Positions 1-9,256 of a stretch of DNA of 64,000 nucleotides are shown one piece after another (within the stretch, counting starts at the first letter, position 1; every line of letters starts with the position of its first letter). Origin of the DNA: Proteobacteria bacterium ST_bin16. GTDB taxonomy: Bacteria > Pseudomonadota > Gammaproteobacteria > Burkholderiales > Nitrosomonadaceae. The notes beneath the pieces are model-generated. The model searched no databases. It was not told the origin of the DNA and saw nothing but the letters and a program-made list of their open reading frames with translations. The position numbers and the translations under genes are program-made. The stretch covers positions 11,917-75,916 of the forward strand of contig MSXT01000013.1 in NCBI GenBank assembly GCA_002083595.1, in the 5' to 3' direction.

Positions 1-1773
1 CGCATCCGATACCAAGCGAACGGCTTCATCCTGCCCGACCACGCGGTCATGCAGCTTTTGTTCCATCAGCAGCAGTTTTTCGCGCTCACCTTGCATCATT
101 TTCGATACCGGAATGCCGGTCGCGCGCGATACCACTTCGGCGATTTCTTCCGCGCCGACCTGGGTGCGCAATAATTTAGGCGCGTTTGCAGCACTTTTCT
201 CAGTGTTTTCGCCTTGTTGCTTCAATTGCGACTGTAATTGCGCTTCCAATTGCGGCAGCCGCCCGTACTGCAATTCCGAAACTTTTTGCCAATCACCTTT
301 GCGGGTGGCCGCCTCGATTTCCAGCTTGATTTTCTCCATTTCCTCTTTGACTTGCTGCGAACCTTGCACCTGGAATTTTTCCGTTTTCCAGATTTCCGCT
401 AGATCGGCGTATTCGCGTTCTTTCTGTTTTATTTCATCTTCCAGCAATTGGAGCCGTTTTTGCGAAGCCTCGTCTTTCTCTTTTTTGATCGCTTCACGTT
501 CAATTTTAAGTTGTATCAAACGCCGGTCCAGTTTATCCAGCGCTTCCGGCTTGGAATCAATTTCCATGCGAATGCGTGCCGCAGCTTCGTCGATCAGATC
601 GATCGCCTTGTCCGGCAGGAAACGGTCGGTGATATAGCGGTTGGATAGCTCTGCTGCCGCGACGATGGCGGGGTCGGTAATATCCACGCCATGATGTACT
701 TCATATCTTTCCTGTAAGCCGCGCAGGATTGCGATGGTGGCTTCCACACTCGGTTCTTCCACCAGTACTTTCTGAAAGCGCCGTTCCAGCGCAGCGTCTT
801 TTTCAATATATTTGCGGTATTCGTCCAGAGTTGTCGCGCCGACACAATGCAATTCTCCGCGCGCCAATGCGGGTTTCAGCATATTGCCCGCATCCATCGC
901 GCCTTCCGCTTTACCGGCACCCACCATGGTATGCAGCTCGTCGATGAAGACAATGGTTTTTCCTTCGTCCTGCGCCAGTTCTTTCAGTACCGATTTGAGA
1001 CGTTCCTCAAATTCGCCGCGATATTTAGCGCCAGCCAGCAGGGCCGCCATATCCAGTGAGAGAACGCGTTTGTCTTTCAGACTTTCCGGTACTTCCCCGT
1101 TGACGATGCGCTGCGCCAAGCCTTCAACGATGGCGGTTTTGCCCACACCCGGCTCACCGATCAGCACCGGGTTGTTTTTGGTGCGCCGTTGTAACACTTG
1201 TATTGCACGGCGGATTTCATCGTCGCGCCCGATCACCGGATCCAGTTTGCCTTGGCGCGCCCGCTCGGTGAGATCCAGTGTGTATTTTTTCAAGGCTTCC
1301 CGGCTGCTTTCCGCTTCCGCGCTGTTGACCTGTTCGCCGCCACGGATGGCATTAATGGCGCGTTCCAGTGCTGCGGTATTGGCGCCGTGTTGCTTGAGCA
1401 GTGTGCCGATCTCGCCTTTGTCCTGCAAACAGGCCAGCAGGAACATTTCTGAAGCGATGAATTGATCATTGCGTTTCTGCGCTTCCTTGTCTGCCAGATT
1501 GAGCAGATTATTCAGGGTGCGTGAGATATTCACTTCTCCACCAGCGTTTTCCACTTTCGGCAGACGCTGTACGTTCTGTTTGACGCTCTCCAGCAGCGGC
1601 GTGGTATTGACACCGGAGCGTTGCAGTAAAGAAACGGTACTGCCATCGTCTTGTTGCAGTAACGCCAACAGAAGATGCTGTGGTTCGATGGCCGGATTAT
1701 CCTGACCGACGGCGATACTCTGCGCATCCGCGAAGGCTTGTTGAAACTTAGTGGTTAGTTTGTCAAAACGCAT
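1..1773 (-). CDS. clpB: ATP-dependent chaperone ClpB (N-terminal 591 residues, 3' end outside window)
   Basis: ClpB is a hexameric AAA+ disaggregase that works with DnaK to rescue aggregated proteins after heat stress. Only codons 1-591 of roughly 860 are in the window; the gene runs off the left edge. Visible in order: the N-terminal Clp repeat domain (about 1-145), the first AAA+ domain with Walker A GEPGVGKT near residue 205 and a DELH Walker B, the long charged coiled-coil middle domain (about 405-525), and the start of the second AAA+ domain (VVGQDEAV). The ATG at 1771-1773 follows a GGGAGA ribosome site and sits about 30 bases downstream of a sigma-32-like promoter. The identification is very secure. 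Confidence 0.97.
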   Translation of the reverse strand, partial: MRFDKLTTKFQQAFADAQSIAVGQDNPAIEPQHLLLALLQQDDGSTVSLLQRSGVNTTPLLESVKQNVQRLPKVENAGGEVNISRTLNNLLNLADKEAQKRNDQFIASEMFLLACLQDKGEIGTLLKQHGANTAALERAINAIRGGEQVNSAEAESSREALKKYTLDLTERARQGKLDPVIGRDDEIRRAIQVLQRRTKNNPVLIGEPGVGKTAIVEGLAQRIVNGEVPESLKDKRVLSLDMAALLAGAKYRGEFEERLKSVLKELAQDEGKTIVFIDELHTMVGAGKAEGAMDAGNMLKPALARGELHCVGATTLDEYRKYIEKDAALERRFQKVLVEEPSVEATIAILRGLQERYEVHHGVDITDPAIVAAAELSNRYITDRFLPDKAIDLIDEAAARIRMEIDSKPEALDKLDRRLIQLKIEREAIKKEKDEASQKRLQLLEDEIKQKEREYADLAEIWKTEKFQVQGSQQVKEEMEKIKLEIEAATRKGDWQKVSELQYGRLPQLEAQLQSQLKQQGENTEKSAANAPKLLRTQVGAEEIAEVVSRATGIPVSKMMQGEREKLLLMEQKLHDRVVGQDEAVRLVSDA

Positions 1774-1804
1774 TAAATTCTCCCATCGTAGGTTGTTGTA
1801 GCCT

Positions 1805-1832
1805 ACGTGGGGGAAATGTGTGAAATTTCAAG
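1805..1832 (-). promoter_or_regulatory. Sigma-32 (heat-shock) type promoter of clpB
   Basis: Read on the minus strand, CTTGAAA (1826-1832) is followed after 13 bases by CCCCACGT (1805-1812). This is close to the RpoH consensus CTTGAAA-N13/14-CCCCATNT. It lies about 32 bases before the clpB start, as expected for a heat-shock gene. The assignment rests on consensus match and position only. Confidence 0.7.
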
Positions 1833-1838
1833 AGTGGA

Positions 1839-4800
1839 TTAACCGGCCGAACGGATAGCGTGAATCTTTCTATGGTGTGGTGCGGGTTTAATGAGCATGT
1901 GCTCGATTTCAGCGGCGGTGACCGGCTTGCTGAAATAATAGCCTTGATAGTGATTGCAGTGCTGAGTGCGCAAAAGATTGAGTTGTTCCTCTGTTTCTAT
2001 GCCTTCCGCGATGACATCCATTTCCAGGCTGTGCGCCATCGCAATGATCGTTGCGACAATGGTGTGATCGCTTTTGTCGGTGACGATGTCGCGCACAAAG
2101 GTGCGGTCGATTTTGAGCGTATGAATCGGAAAACGCTTCAGATAGCTGAGACTTGAATAACCTGTGCCGAAGTCATCAATTGAGATACGGATGCCCATGG
2201 CGTTGAGACAACTGAGTGTTTCCACGACTTTCTCAATATTATCGATCAGCATGCTTTCGGTGATCTCCAGCGTGATGTACTGGGCTGCTACACCGGTTTC
2301 ATCCAAGATACGTGTAATATTATTGATTAATTCCTTATCACGGAATTGCCGCGCGGATAGGTTAATAGCTACTTTGGGCACGCGGTAGCCTTGCGCTTGC
2401 CACGTTTTGATTTGCTCGCAGACTGTTTTTAACACCCATTCACCGATGGGAATGATTAAACCGGTTTCTTCTGCCAAATTAATGAATTTATCCGGTGCGA
2501 TCAGCTTGTGTTGCGGATGCCGCCAGCGCAGCAGGGCTTCCACGCTATGCAGCCGATGATCCGGCATATCCATGATCGGCTGGTAATGTAAAACTAACTC
2601 ATTGCGCTCCAGCGCATAGCGTAAATCGAGACTGAGTGTGTGCCGTTCATGCGCTGATTTATTAAGATCATCGGTGAAGAATTGATAGTTGTTCCGGCCG
2701 TTTTCCTTAGCGTGATACATCGCTACATCGCTGTTCTTCAGTAAGGTTTCCGCATTTGCGCCATCATCCGGGAAAACGGCGATGCCGATGCTGCCGCAGA
2801 TATGTAATTCATTTTTGTGAATATAATAGGGGCGCATCAATGCATCGAGAATTTTCTGCGCCACTTTGGCGGCATCCAGCGATTCCGCAATCGCATTCAG
2901 TACCACAATAAATTCATCGCCACCCTGCCGGGCTACGGTATCTTCGCTGCGCACACAAGTCAGCAATCTTTCCGCGACGGCTTGCAGCAGCAGGTCACCG
3001 ATATCGTGACCGAGTGAGTCATTGATCGTTTTGAAATGATCCAGATCGATAAATAACACCGCCATCTGCTTTTGGCTGCGTGTATCGTGCACCAGCGCTT
3101 GTTCGATACGGTCTTGCAGCAAATGCCGGTTGGGCAGGCCGGTCAAGGCATCGTGCGTGGCCATTTCGATGATGCGTTTTTCCGCTTCTTTACGCTCGTA
3201 CCAGCGGCTCAGGTCATGCGCCACAGTATCGATGAGATTTTGCTCGTACGGCAGGGAGAACGGGAAGTCTTGTGTATAGGATACTCTTAACCGCCCGCAC
3301 ACCTCCCCATTGGCGATAATCGCCGCGCTGATTGCATTGGGAAGATCGGCTTGATAGCCAGCGGTGGCGAACTGTTTACCGCCCAAGGCGATAAAAGCGA
3401 CGGCTGCTTCAGAGAATTGCAATGCCAGTGTCAGCGATTTGAGTATATTCTGGCAAGTTTTTTCTGTGTCTTGATCTTGTTCCAGATAGTTGCGTACCGC
3501 ATGTAAACAATTGCTTTCCTTCAGGCGCTCGCTGAGGTCGAGGTCTTTTTGCTTACGTGCGGTAATATCCACTTTCACGGAGAGGTAACGATCAATTTCT
3601 CCACTTATCCCGACAAGCGGTACGATGGTGGAGTCGACCCAATAAAGCTTACCCGATTTACTGCGGTTGCAGATTTCCTGGTGCCAGGTTTGACCTTTGG
3701 TGATCGCAGCCCACATCCCGGTAAAAAATGACGGCGGATGTGTGCTTGAGCTTAATATGCGGTGATCCTGCCCAATCAGTTCCTCTGGCGAATAACCGCT
3801 GATTTCACAAAATTTTTCATTGACCTGGATAATCTTGCCCTTAAGATCGGTGATCGAAATTAAAGCGAGCTTACCGATTGCGTTTAAATAAGCGGTTAAT
3901 TCGGATGATATTTTTTCAGCGTTGTTTTTGGCTTGAATGAGTTTATGGTGTGCCTCAACCGAATCATTTTGGGAGTTTATTGTTTTATGGATGAGCGGTT
4001 TGATCAGCCAATACACAACAACCATACCGACGGCCACCAGCAAGCCTAGGTACAATGAAATGGTATTGATCTGGCTGGAAAGATTGCTATACAGTTCTTT
4101 TTCATCGATTTTGAGTACCGCGCCCAATCCATAAGCAACCGGTGAATAGGCTGCAACCACATCGATTTGCCGGTAATCCTTGGTGAATTTAACGCCCTGT
4201 TGTCCTTCCAGAGCAAAATGCAGCGGTAATGGGCTATTGGATATGATGCGCTGCATGCGCTGAAATTGGTTTTCACCGATTGCGCGTATGAAGCAATCCA
4301 TCTCGAGATGACTTTCCTTGACCGGTGCGCATAACAGAAAATCACCGGTTTCTCCGATCAAGACGGTTTCCTTGAATATCCTGGTCAGATCGGGAGCAAG
4401 CTCTTCGGTGATGATGCTGCCGATGAATTGATTGTTCTCATTGAGGATACGCAAGGAATTGCGGATGACAAACTGTTCCTGCCACAATAATACCGTGCGG
4501 GTACCGGCGCCGGTATTCAGTTCAATGCTTGAATTCGAATGGCTGGAATGGACTCCTGCATCGAGTATGAGATGGTCTTCGGAGTCATAGATGCTGATGC
4601 CGGAGAAATGAGTCGTCAGTATTTTTTCCGCGACTCGCTGCAATTCGGCGATACCTTCTTGCCTGGATTCATCCGTGTGCGTTTTTTCCAGGCTTTGAGT
4701 CAGCAGGGTGCTGGTGGCTACGATTTTGGTATTGGATATGGAATGCGAGATCTGATTTTCGATCAATTTCACGGTGTTTTCCAGCGCCATTCTGAGCCCG

Positions 4801-4937
4801 GAAGTCGTCATCGCTTCCGTTTGCGGCTGCATGACACTATACACAGAGAATCCCGCTGACAAGATGAGTGCACTCAGTGTCAGTCCGCTGATAACACGGA
4901 TCTTTTTGTCATCCTGATTGATAAAAAAGCGAAACAT
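1839..4937 (-). CDS. Membrane-bound sensor PAS-GGDEF-EAL protein (cyclic-di-GMP turnover)
   Basis: This 1032-residue protein should make and/or degrade cyclic-di-GMP in response to a periplasmic and a cytoplasmic signal. Order: a short cytoplasmic N-terminus, TM1 (about 14-35), a periplasmic sensor region (about 36-290, Cache-like in layout), TM2 (about 292-313), a PAS domain (about 350-463), a GAF-like linker (about 485-580), GGDEF (about 590-755; intact GGDEF near 672 with an RxxD inhibitory site five residues before it), and EAL (about 780-1018). The EAL domain keeps EALLRW, the Asn of NLS, ITES, DDFGTG, LKID, EGIET and QGY, so both activities are possible. It stands alone between clpB and the FMN-binding gene, and no partner gene identifies its target process. 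Confidence 0.93.
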   Translation of the reverse strand: MFRFFINQDDKKIRVISGLTLSALILSAGFSVYSVMQPQTEAMTTSGLRMALENTVKLIENQISHSISNTKIVATSTLLTQSLEKTHTDESRQEGIAELQRVAEKILTTHFSGISIYDSEDHLILDAGVHSSHSNSSIELNTGAGTRTVLLWQEQFVIRNSLRILNENNQFIGSIITEELAPDLTRIFKETVLIGETGDFLLCAPVKESHLEMDCFIRAIGENQFQRMQRIISNSPLPLHFALEGQQGVKFTKDYRQIDVVAAYSPVAYGLGAVLKIDEKELYSNLSSQINTISLYLGLLVAVGMVVVYWLIKPLIHKTINSQNDSVEAHHKLIQAKNNAEKISSELTAYLNAIGKLALISITDLKGKIIQVNEKFCEISGYSPEELIGQDHRILSSSTHPPSFFTGMWAAITKGQTWHQEICNRSKSGKLYWVDSTIVPLVGISGEIDRYLSVKVDITARKQKDLDLSERLKESNCLHAVRNYLEQDQDTEKTCQNILKSLTLALQFSEAAVAFIALGGKQFATAGYQADLPNAISAAIIANGEVCGRLRVSYTQDFPFSLPYEQNLIDTVAHDLSRWYERKEAEKRIIEMATHDALTGLPNRHLLQDRIEQALVHDTRSQKQMAVLFIDLDHFKTINDSLGHDIGDLLLQAVAERLLTCVRSEDTVARQGGDEFIVVLNAIAESLDAAKVAQKILDALMRPYYIHKNELHICGSIGIAVFPDDGANAETLLKNSDVAMYHAKENGRNNYQFFTDDLNKSAHERHTLSLDLRYALERNELVLHYQPIMDMPDHRLHSVEALLRWRHPQHKLIAPDKFINLAEETGLIIPIGEWVLKTVCEQIKTWQAQGYRVPKVAINLSARQFRDKELINNITRILDETGVAAQYITLEITESMLIDNIEKVVETLSCLNAMGIRISIDDFGTGYSSLSYLKRFPIHTLKIDRTFVRDIVTDKSDHTIVATIIAMAHSLEMDVIAEGIETEEQLNLLRTQHCNHYQGYYFSKPVTAAEIEHMLIKPAPHHRKIHAIRSAG

Positions 4938-5134
4938 TATGTGTCGTATGACTACCTGCTGGTCTGTAAGAATGGTATAAGGCGTAAGGCATGTATTATC
5001 GGTAGCTAGGTAGTCGGCTTAAGCTTAATTTAGAGGGCTTTTTTTCCCCTAATTCTCAGTATGATAGGCGAAGCTTACAGGGGAGGATTTTTACATCGAA
5101 CGGGAAGCCGAGGTGCCATTGTGAATCTGTCAAT

Positions 5135-6622
5135 CTATGTTTTTTTCTTCAGCGGTTCCGGGTAAGGGTACAGAATATTCAGTGCTACGCTTTTGCCGGC
5201 GGTTTCGACAATGCGCACGTGCTCGCGCTTAAATTGCCGTGCGTGGCGCAAACCGCATGAATGGGCGATCATGTTGATTTCTTTGTTGACGTTCCGGGCG
5301 TAGTTCGCAACCCGCAGATATTTTTCTTCCACCACCAGACCGTTTTGCAACCGTTCGTCGTGCGTGGTGATGCCAGTGGGGCAGGTATTTAAATGACAGC
5401 GCATTGCCTGAATACAACCGAGTGAAAACATAAAGCCACGCGCGGTGTTGACAAAGTCGGCACCGGCGCAGAGCGCCCAGGCCCCTTCTGCGGATGTCAC
5501 CAGTTTTCCCGCTGCCACCACATAAATGCGTTTTTTCAGATCGGATTGCAACAAAGCATCGACGACGCGAGGCAGGGCTTCCGCAATCGGCAGGCTGACG
5601 TGATCCATCAGTGTCTGCGGCGCCGCGCCGCTGCCGCCTTCGCCGCCGTCGATAGTCAAAAAGTCCGGCGCATAGTCGAGTCCGCGCCGGTTGATGCTGT
5701 CGCATAGCTCATTGATGAAATTCCAGCCGCCAATCGCCGTCTTGATCCCGACCGGGCGTCCGGTCAGTTCACGGATGTAATGGATTTTATCGAGCAGCTC
5801 GTCGATGTTGTTGATGTCCTTGTGGCGGTTCGGGCTGATCGAATCCTGATTGACCGGAATGCCGCGGATCGCGGCGATTTCTCCATGTACTTTACCGGCT
5901 GGCAGCAGTCCGCCCTTGCCGGGTTTTGCGCCTTGCGATAGTTTGATCTCGAAGGCTTTGACGACCTTGCTGAGCTCTTTCGCGCGCTGCGGCGAGAAAT
6001 TGCCGTGCTCGTCGCGGATGCCGTATTTCGCGGTGCCGATTTGCATAATCACATCGCAGCCGCCTTCCAGGTGATACGGCGCCAAACCGCCTTCGCCGGT
6101 GTTCAACCAGCAACCCGCCTGCGCGGCACCGAGCGACAACGCCCGTATCGCGGGCTTGGAAATGGCGCCATAACTCATGCCGCTGATATTAATGATCGAT
6201 TTCGCCTCGAACGGCTGTTCGCAGTAACCTTCACCGATGCGAAGCGATGGTGTCGGCAGTTGATCTTCTTCCTGAATCGGGAAAGCGGCGTTGACAAAAA
6301 TGATCGAACCCGGCTGGCGTAAATCGTTGGTCGAACCGAAACCGACCAGACTGCCCTTATTTTTGGCGCTTTTATAAATCCAGCCACGCGTAGCACGATT
6401 GAACGGCATTTCGTCACGATCATTGGCAAAGAAATATTGCCGGAAGTATTTGCCCTGGATCTCGAAAAAATAGCGTAACCGGCCAATGACCGGATAATTG
6501 CGCAAGATCGAATGCTTCTTTTGTGTAACATCCTGGATGAACCAGACGGCGATCATACCGACGGTCATAACACCCAGCATCGTGGCAATGCTATAAATGA
6601 TCAAATCAATCGCGCTAGACAT
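5135..6622 (-). CDS. FMN-binding glutamate synthase-like protein (GltB central/FMN domain family)
   Basis: This 495-residue protein matches the stand-alone glutamate-synthase FMN/FeS domain proteins found in many bacteria, not full GltB. Residues 5-28 form an N-terminal membrane segment. The remainder is a TIM-barrel type FMN domain with the GGEGGSGAAP loop and the conserved cysteine cluster CIQAMRCHLNTCPTG, which in GltB binds a 3Fe-4S cluster. The glutaminase domain and partner GltD are absent here, so glutamate synthesis is not demonstrated; the physiological substrate is unknown. The start has an AGGAG site six bases upstream. The gene is divergent from nadC. Confidence 0.85.
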   Translation of the reverse strand: MSSAIDLIIYSIATMLGVMTVGMIAVWFIQDVTQKKHSILRNYPVIGRLRYFFEIQGKYFRQYFFANDRDEMPFNRATRGWIYKSAKNKGSLVGFGSTNDLRQPGSIIFVNAAFPIQEEDQLPTPSLRIGEGYCEQPFEAKSIINISGMSYGAISKPAIRALSLGAAQAGCWLNTGEGGLAPYHLEGGCDVIMQIGTAKYGIRDEHGNFSPQRAKELSKVVKAFEIKLSQGAKPGKGGLLPAGKVHGEIAAIRGIPVNQDSISPNRHKDINNIDELLDKIHYIRELTGRPVGIKTAIGGWNFINELCDSINRRGLDYAPDFLTIDGGEGGSGAAPQTLMDHVSLPIAEALPRVVDALLQSDLKKRIYVVAAGKLVTSAEGAWALCAGADFVNTARGFMFSLGCIQAMRCHLNTCPTGITTHDERLQNGLVVEEKYLRVANYARNVNKEINMIAHSCGLRHARQFKREHVRIVETAGKSVALNILYPYPEPLKKKT

Positions 6623-6738
6623 ACAATCTCCTGGTTATGCTGGGCAACCTATATACTATCTGTTCGATGGGTGTAAGGGAAACTGTACGGGATAGTATGG
6701 AAAGCCGCCGGAAATACGGCGATGCCAACCCCGTACCC

Positions 6739-6744
6739 TATAAT
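6739..6744 (+). promoter_or_regulatory. Candidate -10 box for nadC
   Basis: A perfect TATAAT lies 34 bases before the TTG start proposed for nadC. No good -35 hexamer is found 16-18 bases upstream, so this is a tentative promoter. Its position inside the upstream open frame is one reason to prefer the later start for nadC. Confidence 0.35.
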
Positions 6745-6777
6745 GCACCCTCCGTTGAAAATAAGGGTACAAAAGAA

Positions 6778-7632
6778 TTGAAAGACTTACTCAATGAAAT
6801 TCACGCTAACGTGCAACGCGCGTTGCAAGAGGATATCGGCAGCGGTGATTTGACGGCGTCGCTGATTCCTAGCGGCAAGACTCTGGCTGCGAAGGTGATC
6901 AGCCGCGAGAATGCCGTGCTATGCGGCATACAGTGGTTTGAGGCGTGCTTTGTATCGCTGGCGGTGGATACAGAGATCGAATGGTTCGCCAAGGATGGCG
7001 ATTTTGTTCCGGCCGGGCAGACATTATGTGAGATCAAGGGAAATGCCCGCGCGCTGCTAACAGCAGAGCGTTCGGCGTTGAACTTCCTGCAACTGCTGTC
7101 CGCCGTGGCGACGCAAACTCGGCGGTTTGCCGATGCTGTCGCCGGAACCGGAGCGGTGATCGTCGATACGCGCAAAACGCTGCCGGGGCTGCGGCTGGCG
7201 CAGAAATACGCGGTGACCTGCGGCGGCGGGGTGAATCATCGCATTGGCTTGTACGACGGGATTCTGATCAAGGAGAATCACATCATCGCCGCCGGAGGGA
7301 TTCAACCGGCTTTAAGCAGGGCGCGCGAAATCGCGCCGCCGGGTGTATTTATCCAAATCGAAGTGGAATCGTTGCAGGAATTGCAGGAGGCACTGGCAGC
7401 GGGCGCCCGCATGGTATTGCTGGATAATTTCACGCTGGATCAGCTAGCGGATGCGGTGACGTTGACTCGCAAGCAAGCGGGAGAAGCTGTCATATTGGAG
7501 GCATCCGGCAACATTAACTTGGATAACGTGCGGCAGGTGGCGGAAACGGGCGTGGATCGAATTTCGATTGGCGGCTTGACCAAGAATATCCAGGCGATTG
7601 ATTTGTCGATGCGTTTTGCCGATCCGGAATAA
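6778..7632 (+). CDS. nadC: Nicotinate-nucleotide pyrophosphorylase (carboxylating)
   Basis: NadC (quinolinate phosphoribosyltransferase) converts quinolinate and PRPP to nicotinate mononucleotide, CO2 and pyrophosphate in de novo NAD synthesis. The frame carries the family motifs EDIGSGDLTA, ERSALNFLQ, DTRKTLPGLR, NHRIGLYDGILIKENHI and LLDNF. The reading frame is open to 6637, which would give 331 residues. The family length is about 280-290 and the extra N-terminus shows no family similarity. The TTG at 6778 (284 residues, AAGGG 10 bases upstream) is therefore preferred; ATG 6697 is the main alternative. The gene is divergent from the FMN protein and convergent with cysG. Function is secure, the start is not. 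Confidence 0.93.
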   Translation: MKDLLNEIHANVQRALQEDIGSGDLTASLIPSGKTLAAKVISRENAVLCGIQWFEACFVSLAVDTEIEWFAKDGDFVPAGQTLCEIKGNARALLTAERSALNFLQLLSAVATQTRRFADAVAGTGAVIVDTRKTLPGLRLAQKYAVTCGGGVNHRIGLYDGILIKENHIIAAGGIQPALSRAREIAPPGVFIQIEVESLQELQEALAAGARMVLLDNFTLDQLADAVTLTRKQAGEAVILEASGNINLDNVRQVAETGVDRISIGGLTKNIQAIDLSMRFADPE

Positions 7633-7656
7633 AGTCGCTCGAATCGGGCAGGATTG

Positions 7657-9108
7657 TTATTCGGTTGATGGTTTTTCTAGTTGATCCAATGCCAGGAAGT
7701 GTGCCTTCGTGTTTTCTGCATCCGAGGCCGGTTGGAACCAAGCGAGATTCTGATGCAACTTGACGACTTGCCCGACGATGATCAGGGTTGGCGGGGTCAA
7801 ATGAGCGGTTTGCGCTAGATCGGGCAGTGTTTGCAGGGTACCGGTGACGATTCTTTGTTTTTGCGTGGTGCCTTGTTGGATGATGGCGGCAGGCGTGCTG
7901 TCCGGTAGGCCGTGTGCGATCAATTGCTGGCATAGTACGGACAATCCCAGCAACCCCATATAAATCACGATAGTTTGATGGGGGCGTGCGAGATGCGGCC
8001 AGTCGAGATCGATACTGTTATTTTTCAGGTGGCCGGTGACAAAAATGCACGATTGCGCGTAATCCCGGTGTGTAAGCGGGATACCGGCATAAGCCGCAAC
8101 GCCTGAGGCGGCGGTAATGCCGGGTACTACTTGAAAGGGGATATGGTGCGCGGCCAAGGTTTCGATTTCTTCGCCACCGCGGCCAAAAATAAACGGGTCG
8201 CCACCTTTCAGCCGCAGCACGCGTTTGCCTTCCTGCGCCAACCGCACCAGCAGTTGGTTGATCGATTCCTGTTGCAGCGTGTGGCGGTTGCGCTCTTTGC
8301 CAGCGTAAATGCGTTCGGCGTCGCGGCGCACCATGTCCAGAATCGCGGGTGAAACCAGGCGGTCGTAAACCACGACATCGGCTTGCTGCATCAGGCGCAT
8401 GGCGCGGAACGTCAGTAAGTCGGGATTTCCCGGCCCGGCACCGACCAGATAAACCTCGCCTTGCGGCGGCTCGTCTTTTTCCTGTTGCAAGGACCGCAAC
8501 AAATAATTCTGTGCAGCTTCGTCTTGTCCCGCCAGCACCATTTCGCTGAACCGGCTTTGCAGTGTTTTTTCCCAGAAAATCCGCCGCTTCTCTGGGTGTG
8601 TGAAATGTTGTTTGACGTGTTCGCGGAATCTACCCGCCATTGCGGCAAGGCGCCCATACGCGGCAGGTATCATGGTTTCCAATTGCGCGCGTAACAGTCT
8701 CGCAAGTACAGGCGATTGCCCGCCGCTGGAGATGGCGATCAGCAGTGGTGAACGGTCGACGATGGAAGGCATGATGAAAGTGCATAATTCCGGATCATCC
8801 ACGACATTGACCGGAATTTGCCGCTGCTGCGCGGCTGCGGAAACTTGCCGGTTGGTGTCGCGATCGTTGGTGGCCGCAATGACTAAAACGATATCTTCCA
8901 GATGTCCGTGCTGAAAGAATTCAGCATGGTGTTTGATTTTGCCTTGCGCGTGTAACTCATTTAATGCGTTACTCAGCTCTGGCGATACCACCGAAACATG
9001 CGCTCCGGTCTGAAGCAAAAGCATAACCTTGCGCGTGGCGACTTCGCCGCCACCGACGACCAGGCAAGCTTTGTTTTTGATATTGAGGAAGACCGGCAGA
9101 AAATCCAT
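7657..9108 (-). CDS. cysG: Siroheme synthase CysG (trifunctional)
   Basis: CysG makes siroheme for sulfite and nitrite reductases from uroporphyrinogen III. The 483-residue protein has both halves. Residues 1-210 are the precorrin-2 dehydrogenase/ferrochelatase (GGGEVATRK dinucleotide loop, PSIVDRSPLLIAISSGG with the catalytic-region serine). Residues about 218-470 are the SAM-dependent uroporphyrinogen III methyltransferase (VGAGPGNPDLLT, VVYDRLVS, LKGGDPFIFGRGGEE, VPGITAASG). The length matches the fused enterobacterial enzyme. It follows pstS on the same strand with a hairpin-rich gap between them, and is convergent with nadC. Confidence 0.96.
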   Translation of the reverse strand: MDFLPVFLNIKNKACLVVGGGEVATRKVMLLLQTGAHVSVVSPELSNALNELHAQGKIKHHAEFFQHGHLEDIVLVIAATNDRDTNRQVSAAAQQRQIPVNVVDDPELCTFIMPSIVDRSPLLIAISSGGQSPVLARLLRAQLETMIPAAYGRLAAMAGRFREHVKQHFTHPEKRRIFWEKTLQSRFSEMVLAGQDEAAQNYLLRSLQQEKDEPPQGEVYLVGAGPGNPDLLTFRAMRLMQQADVVVYDRLVSPAILDMVRRDAERIYAGKERNRHTLQQESINQLLVRLAQEGKRVLRLKGGDPFIFGRGGEEIETLAAHHIPFQVVPGITAASGVAAYAGIPLTHRDYAQSCIFVTGHLKNNSIDLDWPHLARPHQTIVIYMGLLGLSVLCQQLIAHGLPDSTPAAIIQQGTTQKQRIVTGTLQTLPDLAQTAHLTPPTLIIVGQVVKLHQNLAWFQPASDAENTKAHFLALDQLEKPSTE

Positions 9109-9142
9109 GATGTTTCGAAGAGTTTTTTAATCCCAATAATAA

Positions 9143-9200
9143 AGGAAGCGCTGATTAATTCTAAGCCAAATACTGGCTTATGCGTTAATCAGCGCTTCCT
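9143..9200. repeat. Perfect 16-bp inverted repeat with nested 7-bp repeat (hairpin; possible MITE or pstS terminator)
   Basis: Arms 9143-9158 (AGGAAGCGCTGATTAA) and 9185-9200 are perfect inverse complements. Inside them TAAGCCA (9162-9168) and TGGCTTA (9174-9180) form a second stem around a five-base loop. On the minus strand the outer stem is followed by a modestly T-rich run, so it may end the pstS transcript. The ends also resemble terminal repeats of small transposable elements. No target-site duplication is evident. Confidence 0.6.
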
Positions 9201-9256
9201 AGAGTTGCTGCTATTTTCTACGCGATATCCGTGTAGAAGTTTTTACCGGACGAAGG

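Noticed and set aside
812..1465. 217-codon plus-strand open frame opposite clpB
   Set aside because: It is antisense to a secure clpB, serine/arginine-rich and without family similarity or ribosome site.
6652..6657. TATACT as a -10 box for a longer nadC
   Set aside because: It lies close to the divergent gene's start and serves an N-terminus without family similarity; the TATAAT at 6739 fits the proposed start better.
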